Shown here piece by piece: positions 57,752-64,000 of a stretch of 64,000 nucleotides of DNA (the first letter of the stretch is position 1; each line of letters opens with the position of its first letter). Source of the DNA: Bimastos eiseni (Eukaryota; Annelida; Clitellata; Crassiclitellata; Lumbricidae); NCBI GenBank assembly GCA_959347315.1, contig OY365810.1, positions 10,243,540 to 10,307,539 of the forward strand. Reading direction: 5' to 3'. The position numbers and the translations under genes were made by a program. The notes beneath the pieces are model-generated. The model was not told where the DNA came from and did no database searches. It saw only the letters and a program-made list of their open reading frames with translations.

Positions 57752-58060
57752 CATACATACATACATACATACATACACACATACACACATAAATACATAC
57801 ACACATACATACATGCACACATCCATACATGCACACATACATACATACACACATACATACATGCACACATCCATACATGCACACATACATACATACACAC
57901 ATACATACATACATGCATACACACATACATACATACACACATACATACATACATGCATACACACATACATACACACACACACACATATATATACATATAC
58001 ACACATACACTTCCATACAAATGAATACATGCATTCATATGTACACATACACATATAGGC
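57752..58060. repeat. (ACAT/ACAC)n microsatellite with 12-36-bp substructure
   Basis: ACATACATACAC units with a recurring GCACACATCCATACATGC block (about 57813 and 57861). Open in most frames without being a gene. Confidence 0.97.
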
Positions 58061-58448
58061 ATGTATACACAGTTTACACGCAGAGCAGAAAGGATTGTGA
58101 TACAAGGCCAAATGACAATAAATTCTTTTCATTCATCTATTGTTGAGGGAAACAAGCAGTTTGCAATCAAAGCTTTTCACAGGTAAAGTGGCTTTGGCTT
58201 CTTTTCATTGTACAGAGGGCTAGCTAGGGTTTTAGGCTGCCCTAAACCAGTGGGAGGCCTCGCTGTCCATGGGACTCTGTTTACCCAGTCTTTCATATTT
58301 TAACCCTTCACCCATCTGGTCTTGCCTTTGTCTTGACTACACAAAGTCAAGTATTTGGTCCATACAGACGGGTCTAGTAAACAGTGGCACTGCCAGCAGC
58401 CATTGTGCCAGGCATGCCATCATAGTCTTTAATAGAGGAGGGACATGT

Positions 58449-58490
58449 CTTTCTGTCTGACTGTCTGTCTGTCTGTCTGTCTGTCTGAGC
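58449..58490. repeat. (CTGT)n microsatellite
   Basis: Ten CTGT/CTGA units. Confidence 0.95.
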
Positions 58491-59046
58491 ATTTGCTCAG
58501 ATCCTATCTGGAATCTCAATGGATAATTACATTGCTTGGTTGAGAATCTGGGATGACTTGCTGACAGGTGATCCTGGTTCTTCTGGCCATCTGCATTAAT
58601 GGATGGCTGTGATAAGAAGATCCGCCTCATCTGTTAAATAATTAATTACCTACCTTATCTCAAGTTATCTCATGGTTTTTCATGCTTGGCAACAGCTGTA
58701 TTATAAAAGTAATTAGATGGTTAGTACTCTTTAGCTTCTCTGGGTGCACCAACTGAATTGCCTTGGGTCATTTGTAAGGTTCATTATAAAAGTTTCTATC
58801 ATTGTTTAATCCAAGTTTGATTGTGTTTTCATCTATATTTGTTCTATCCAGCGTCGTCTTTGTCTGCCTGTATTTCTGTTTTCTTTAAATCTTGCCTGTA
58901 TAAAGCATTGTGTGGGATTCGGTCATCTGGTGTTCTCACTGCATGTCGAAACCATCACTGTCTTTGCTGAAAGACTGTCTGGTAAAGTCGCATGGATATT
59001 GTGGGAGATGGACACACGGTTTGGATGGAATGGACAATTACCCACT

Positions 59047-59081
59047 CCCCGGACAATTGCCCCTCCTTAAATTGTCCGGGG
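59047..59081. repeat. Perfect 12-bp hairpin within GGACAATT repeats
   Basis: CCCCGGACAATT and AATTGTCCGGGG separated by 11 nt; further GGACAATT copies lie just outside on both sides (59030 and about 59088). Confidence 0.93.
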
Positions 59082-60027
59082 TGAGGGGGGACAATTATCC
59101 TACACTCCAATGTGGGTACCTAACATATCTGCTACCATATCATACTTTTACTTTGGCTAAGTTCGTTTCCTGGACGACTTCCTGTACATAACGCTGAATT
59201 GGACAAAGTGTGTACTTCCTGAATGTGTTTGTGATTGGTTGATATACAACCAGGAGTTAGTTTGGTCTGTTGAAAACCCTGGCCTAACCCAAAATCGGGA
59301 TATTACAAGTTGCCTACAACAGGTGTTTTACACAATCCCATTGCCTGTGACATATACTTTGCATTTCGTTTGTTCAGTCACTTACAGATATATTAAAACA
59401 TGTTTACCACAAAACGATCTGCTGTATTTTTCACATAATATTATTTGCAATTGCAATCACACATTTATATAGCTCATTTCAATTTTTCTGTTGAGACTTA
59501 ACCATACATTATTACAACATGTTCACATAATTAAATTATAATCCAGCCATAGTAGAAACGTTTACTGCATAACACGAGGCAATGGAAGAGAGACCCATAT
59601 GGGATCAAAGCCCAGCTGACAGGGATGTCCATGCACATGGAACATATTGCATCTGGTTTTAAGGTGCTTGTAGTTAGCTTATTGGTATAATAAAGGCTTA
59701 AAGACTGCTTGCCCTACATAATCCTGGTAGCCTGAACTCATACTGTCTATACTACATTACTCCAGAGACAGAGGTCAAATGGGGTCATGCCCTTCCAGGT
59801 ACAGGTCCTGAGAACATGGAGCAAGGGAATTAGTAACACTTGGTCTTCCTGAGGTTTTACCTTATCCATATCTTATCTTGAATAAACGAGTGCCATGTAA
59901 ATGAGTGCAGACGCACCGCACATTGAATGGTGATGTTAAGACCTTTGCTTATCTCTTGTGTATATATTTTGAGTAGATATGTGGTGTATTGCAAATCATA
60001 GGTTGCCTTCCTACTTTAAGTTAGTGT

Positions 60028-60430
60028 ATAGGAGTTCGACAAGGATGTATAACATACTTATCCCCATTGAACTACTTACTGGAAGCGGACAAGAAGTTAA
60101 GAACCACAAAATATTATGAAAGATTGACAAAGCAAGTAGAATATTCAAAGGTCTGGTCTGATGATCAGTGCAGAGGAAAACTAATCAATGGGGATTGAAA
60201 AAAATCAAAGATACAGCAGTGCACTACATGGATGATTCGAAAGATGTGAAAGAAAGGCAGGCCAAGACTAAGCTGGATAGATAATATAATTGAAGATATA
60301 ACATCGCTTGAACTAACGTCGAGGGAGCAATGGACTTAACACATGACCTTGGACAATGGTGGTAATTTCTTCGTACCCATCACCTCCAATTGGCAGGAGT
60401 CATGAACTGATGATGATGATGGTTATGATA
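60028..60430 (+). pseudogene. LINE 3' region (GRPxxSWID family), copy 2
   Basis: Reads IGVRQGCITYLSPLNYLLEA (an RT motif, VRQGC...SPxLF), then after loss of the intervening domain GRPRLSWIDNIIEDITSLEL (60256-60320), and ends in CCCATCACCTCC...GAACTGATGATGATGATGG. The GAT-type tail and the W-I-D motif are shared with 27591, 61785 and 62975. Confidence 0.8.
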
Positions 60431-60599
60431 TGTGAGTTCCTGGTATTTATATCCCATGGAGTCGTCTGCGTTATCGGTGCTGGCAAAGGACCCTAAATCG
60501 TTGCTGTTGCCTGTATTTGGCCAGATCATCTTGGCTCTTTGCTTGGCTTACACTTTGCTCTTATCAGCCAAAGGGGTAAGATATAAGACCTGGAACTGG

Positions 60600-61780
60600 C
60601 AGGCGTAAGAGAATTGATTAGACACATAAAAACGGTTCTTCATTTTTGCTATGTTTTCAACAATTGATCTAGTCCAGACTTCGAATTGTCTGTGTCTGAC
60701 AGACCGTTGATTTGTGTGTGTGCTTGTGTGTTTGTCTAATTGTACCTGTAAGTCCTACTGGTTTCAGCGTGTTGTCATTTGATATCCATACTTCTGGCAT
60801 CTGTTGTGAATAAACTCCAGAGAGTGTTCTCCAACCGGGTCCATGCTCCAACCAAGGTGGACTGGTTGGCTGAGTCTCTGGGGACGTCTGCTGGTGTTAA
60901 CCAGAGCTCCATGGGGGACTAAGAGAACAGGGAGTGGCAGAAGTAGGGGGCCTGTTATGGCTTGGCAGTGTGCTAAGTTTCTGATGGTTTACGAGGAAAG
61001 GACTGAGTTTGGAAATGGTCCGATGGTTGCTTGCTTGCTGTCTGTTCTGTTCAGTAATGATCTGCAAATCTATCTATCTGTCTGTCTACATGGCTGTCTG
61101 TGTCGATGACTTGGTGTTTGCTGTGTCTCCGTCTGTCTGCCTGTCTGTAGGGACTATTTTGTTCTGTCTAATGCTTAATGGACTGCCAAAAAAATCTCAA
61201 TTGTCAGGCTCTATTGCACCTCCGGCCAGTGGTAAATAACTGTCCTTGGGTTAATATATGGATTACTTATCTACTTCTTGAATGACCGACCATTTAAAAC
61301 TCAGACCTATTGCTTTCGGATCCAACTGAGACAGTGGGTGTGTTGGGGGAGGGAGAAAGAGGGGAGCAATAAGTCATTAAGTCATTTTGCTAAATGGCTT
61401 GATCGATTGCTGGTCATTAGCTGGTAGCAAAGACATGAAAGAGATGGCAGGCTGTACATAAGGTTTTAGCTCATCAGTCAAAACGTTACACGCCCTCCTG
61501 TCTGTCATGTTATCATCAGTCATTGGTGATTTTGGTGACAGGGTTGGGGGATGTTTCATGTGAGTTGTAGATACAAGGTCATCCCTATATATCAGGGCAC
61601 CCTTTGACCCTTTGGGTTACAGGACTCACTAATTAAGATTAGTCAAGATTAATTGATGCACAGAAACAAAAGAACAGAGGAAGTAAATTACTAGAAGAAA
61701 AGCTGAAGAAATGCAGTACAGGCTGATTTATGAGGTTCTGGTGTAGGAATCAATTTGCCTAACATGAAGTGGATTCATCA
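60600..61780. other. No recognisable gene
   Basis: CTGT runs near 61068-61150 and a GT-rich part near 60710-60740; no exon recognised. Confidence 0.4.
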
Positions 61781-61784
61781 TCAT

Positions 61785-61930
61785 CAGTTCATGAACCAAC
61801 CATTTGTAGGTGATGGGTACGAATAAATTATCTTCATTGTCCTCAGTCATTTCTCAAGTACACTACTCTCCTATACCATCATTAATATTATCCATCCAGC
61901 ATATGATAGTCTTTGTCATATCCCTGGTAT
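61785..61930 (-). pseudogene. LINE 3' end, copy 3
   Basis: Minus strand reads WMDNINDGIG and ends CGTACCCATCACCTAC...GAACTGATGATGATGAATCC, as in copy 2. Confidence 0.75.
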
Positions 61931-62339
61931 GTTGTGTTGTGGGATTTGGTCAACAGAAGTGTTGCTGTGTTGCCCAAATATACTAACTTAGCCAACGTGT
62001 TGATTTTTTAACGACACTGTCCCATATCGAAGATGATTTGGTGGCGCCCTCCTCATCTCTCCAGGCTTGGAACTGGCACTGTCAAAGTCCAAACAGTGGC
62101 GGAGATGCCGTCCTAGTCAATATGCCATTTTAATTTATATGCTGTATCTTAAAACATGCTCCCCACCCTACCAGCCTTCTGAGACTGAATTTGTGGTGAT
62201 GGGTCAACACTGTACTTTCTTGTTTCTTTTACAATAACCTTCAAATTATGAACCAAGAGTCACTCTGAAATGTTAATAAATGGTTCATAGAAAGAGTAGT
62301 TGGACTGTGATTGTGGTGTGTAGATAAGCACCCACAACA

Positions 62340-62430
62340 CATTACTTGGACTTGCGCTAAGAGAAGCAATGTTGGACATCATTTATTCGTATCCATCGTC
62401 GCCAAATGACTTATGTCAGGAAATGATGAA
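62340..62430 (+). pseudogene. LINE 3' end fragment, copy 4
   Basis: LGLALREAMLDIIYSYPSSP followed by GGAAATGATGAAGACG; equivalent to the LTLREA end of the family. Confidence 0.65.
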
Positions 62431-62737
62431 GACGTTGTAGAAAATACCTTGTCTTGAAGATGATATATGACCTAAGATACACTTGGCCTCCTTTTAGTGT
62501 TCTATGTGTGGACTGTAATGGTTACTGTATTATTATGAGACTATTTATGATGTGATCCGGTTCAAAATATGAAATCAATTGGGGGGTCAAATCCACTGAC
62601 CATGTCTTATCAGACTTGAGAGAGTTTAACAATGCGTGCTGTTAATAGACGGCATTGTTTTTTCTATGGTCGGACATAGTCATAAATTAAGAGTGGAGCA
62701 GTATGTAAGAATATTGTAAGGAAGAAAAACACAGGCA

Positions 62738-62773
62738 GATGATGATGATGACGACGACGATGATGATGATGAT
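62738..62773. repeat. (GAT)n/(GAC)n microsatellite
   Basis: GATGATGATGATGACGACGACGATGATGATGATGAT pattern; possibly the 3' tail of a LINE copy. Confidence 0.95.
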
Positions 62774-62834
62774 TGGTTCTCTGCTTGGTCCATTGGCATA
62801 ACACTACCCAGAGGATGAGATGAATGAGTTGGTT

Positions 62835-62975
62835 TCCCTTTGCCTTCCTTACAGACAATCATTGGTGAGCAACTTGTCCAGGGTCGCTATGCAGTGACAT
62901 CGAGGTGGGTTTGAACCTGCGACCCTTCGGTTGCAAGGCACAGAACATGTTGCTGTGTCATAGCAGCGTCCCATG
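62835..62975 (-). repeat. tRNA-derived SINE
   Basis: Minus strand: CTATGACACAGCAACATGTTC region and CGCAGGTTCAAACCCACC (B box), followed by GACCCTGGACAAGTTGC. The last segment resembles the 'CTTGCTCAAGGTCC' motif of other SINEs here in inverse orientation. Confidence 0.65.
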
Positions 62976-63170
62976 TTATCTATCCTGGATAGATAATATA
63001 AATGAGGGCTTAACATATTTGGACTAACACTGAGAAGAGTGGTGTGCTTGGCAAATTACTGAGGACAATGAGATACTTAATGAGATACTTTACTCATACC
63101 CATCGCCACCAAATGACTGCATCAGGAAGTGGTGATGATGGTGATGATGATGAAGAAAGTGTAGAACAAC
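62975..63170 (+). pseudogene. LINE 3' end, copy 5
   Basis: Reads SWIDNINEGLTYLD and ends ACCCATCGCCACCAAATGAC...GATGATGGTGATGATGATG. Fused directly to the SINE head on its left. Confidence 0.75.
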
Positions 63171-64000
63171 TGTTTGATGAGGTAAAAATCATGTAATGTA
63201 ATGTTTCTCATATGATACTGTGGTCTGTAAGTATCACACGAGGTGGCAGATTATGCAGTTGTGATTTGACTCCATGTATAAAATCCCTGGGCAGGTCATT
63301 GTAAATGCATGCCTCTGTCACCAAGATGTAGATTTGGTAGAGACAGGAGCTGGAAAGTAAATGGAAAAGTCCTGCGATGCATGTGCCTTGAGTCGAGGAA
63401 CTTTGGATTCGCCCTTTGCCAGCTCAACCGCCGGAGAGTGGGGGCAAAAGAGAATGCGTTCCCTATGTTCCATCTAGAATGCAGGAACTGTACTCACAGC
63501 TGACTTATGCTTTCAGTCAATCGATCAGAAATTTAAAAAAAATATTCTTGACAAATCAGCAAATCAGAATCAATTAACGTAAGTTCAACAACAAAAATTA
63601 AAGACAAGTCTAAGACTGGTTGAAAAGAGGAAGAGATAACCATAACCATAACCATGTGTTTTTATTGAACTCAGCAGTAAATGGTAGATAGCCATGGAAA
63701 TAGTAAACAGTAAATAGTAAATACTCAATAGTCATGGAATTGAGTTGTCAGGCTGAGATATGCCCTGGAGACCCAATTAGCGACCAAAGGGACCACAAGT
63801 TAGGGTCACCTAGTAGGATAGCTAGCCTACTATCATATTGTTGTCTATAATTTCCTAGGGAATGCTAACCGTTGGATGTATCCTATGGCAATGCATATAC
63901 TGTTATGCCACCTGCAGGTAAATCTATGTCCACTTGGAGTGAGGGATTTATCCAATCCATGCAGGAAGAGCAGATGATCCTCCGTCATTGGCTGACTTCA
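63171..64000. other. No recognisable exon at right edge
   Basis: A 64-codon open frame (63309-63503, with GRDRSWKVNGKVL and several Cys) has no recognisable family and does not resemble liprin-beta. Confidence 0.35.
63637..63665. repeat. (AACCAT)n short run with TTTATTG
   Basis: AACCATAACCATAACCAT followed by GTGTTTTTATTG; similar to 14707-14735. Probably a shared retroelement tail rather than telomeric DNA. Confidence 0.5.

Noticed and set aside
57662..58146. Six overlapping frames of 81-134 codons with Thr-His-Ile or Cys-Val-Tyr repeats
   Set aside because: Translation of the ACAT microsatellite.
63637..63657. AACCAT hexamer run as telomeric sequence
   Set aside because: Only three units, differs from TTAGGG-type repeats, and a similar short run lies at 14707 next to a TTTATTG motif, fitting a retroelement tail.

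Overview
This is nuclear DNA from an animal, most likely an invertebrate with a large, repeat-rich genome. The evidence is GT-AG introns, very low gene density, several degraded LINE families (CR1/Jockey/RTE-like), many hAT-type miniature elements with 8-bp target duplications, tRNA-derived SINEs, abundant microsatellites, and a liprin-beta (an animal gene) first coding exon. I could not identify the species. Nothing bacterial, organellar or viral was seen.

Left part (1-23 kb): a transposon graveyard around one real gene. A repeat of at least 1 kb at the left edge recurs at 17.5-23 kb, where it is interrupted by 4.5 kb of nested retroelement debris that includes a lone minus-strand ORF flanked by two 370-bp direct repeats. 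Between the two copies, on the minus strand (14518 to 9234), lies a five-exon gene. I assembled it from splice sites and conserved reading phase: it encodes 573 residues with an MLK/TKL-type protein kinase domain followed by an NHL-like beta-propeller. One of its exons (11515-11592) is only 78 nt. The kinase has DFD in place of DFG, and the last propeller blade is lost to a frameshift.

Middle part (23-50 kb): no recognisable protein-coding gene. It holds LINE 3' ends, SINEs, a hairpin MITE family built from the 16-mer TTCGATAGTCCGAAGG (also at 15.2 kb), a 1.1-kb pyrimidine-strand minisatellite with a 101-104-bp higher-order unit, and a CpG-rich patch at 40.8-41.1 kb that ends in a good splice donor and may be a promoter and first exon.

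Right part (50-64 kb): the first coding exon of a liprin-beta (PPFIBP-like) gene on the plus strand at 50431-50634, followed by more than 13 kb of apparent intron full of SINEs, LINE 3' ends and microsatellites; the rest of the gene is presumably beyond the window. Sequence right of about 24 kb is CpG-poor and lacks the octamer TAGGCCTA that is frequent to the left. This suggests two differently methylated or differently derived compartments.

The two genes have no evident functional link. The kinase-propeller protein is the most unusual item.
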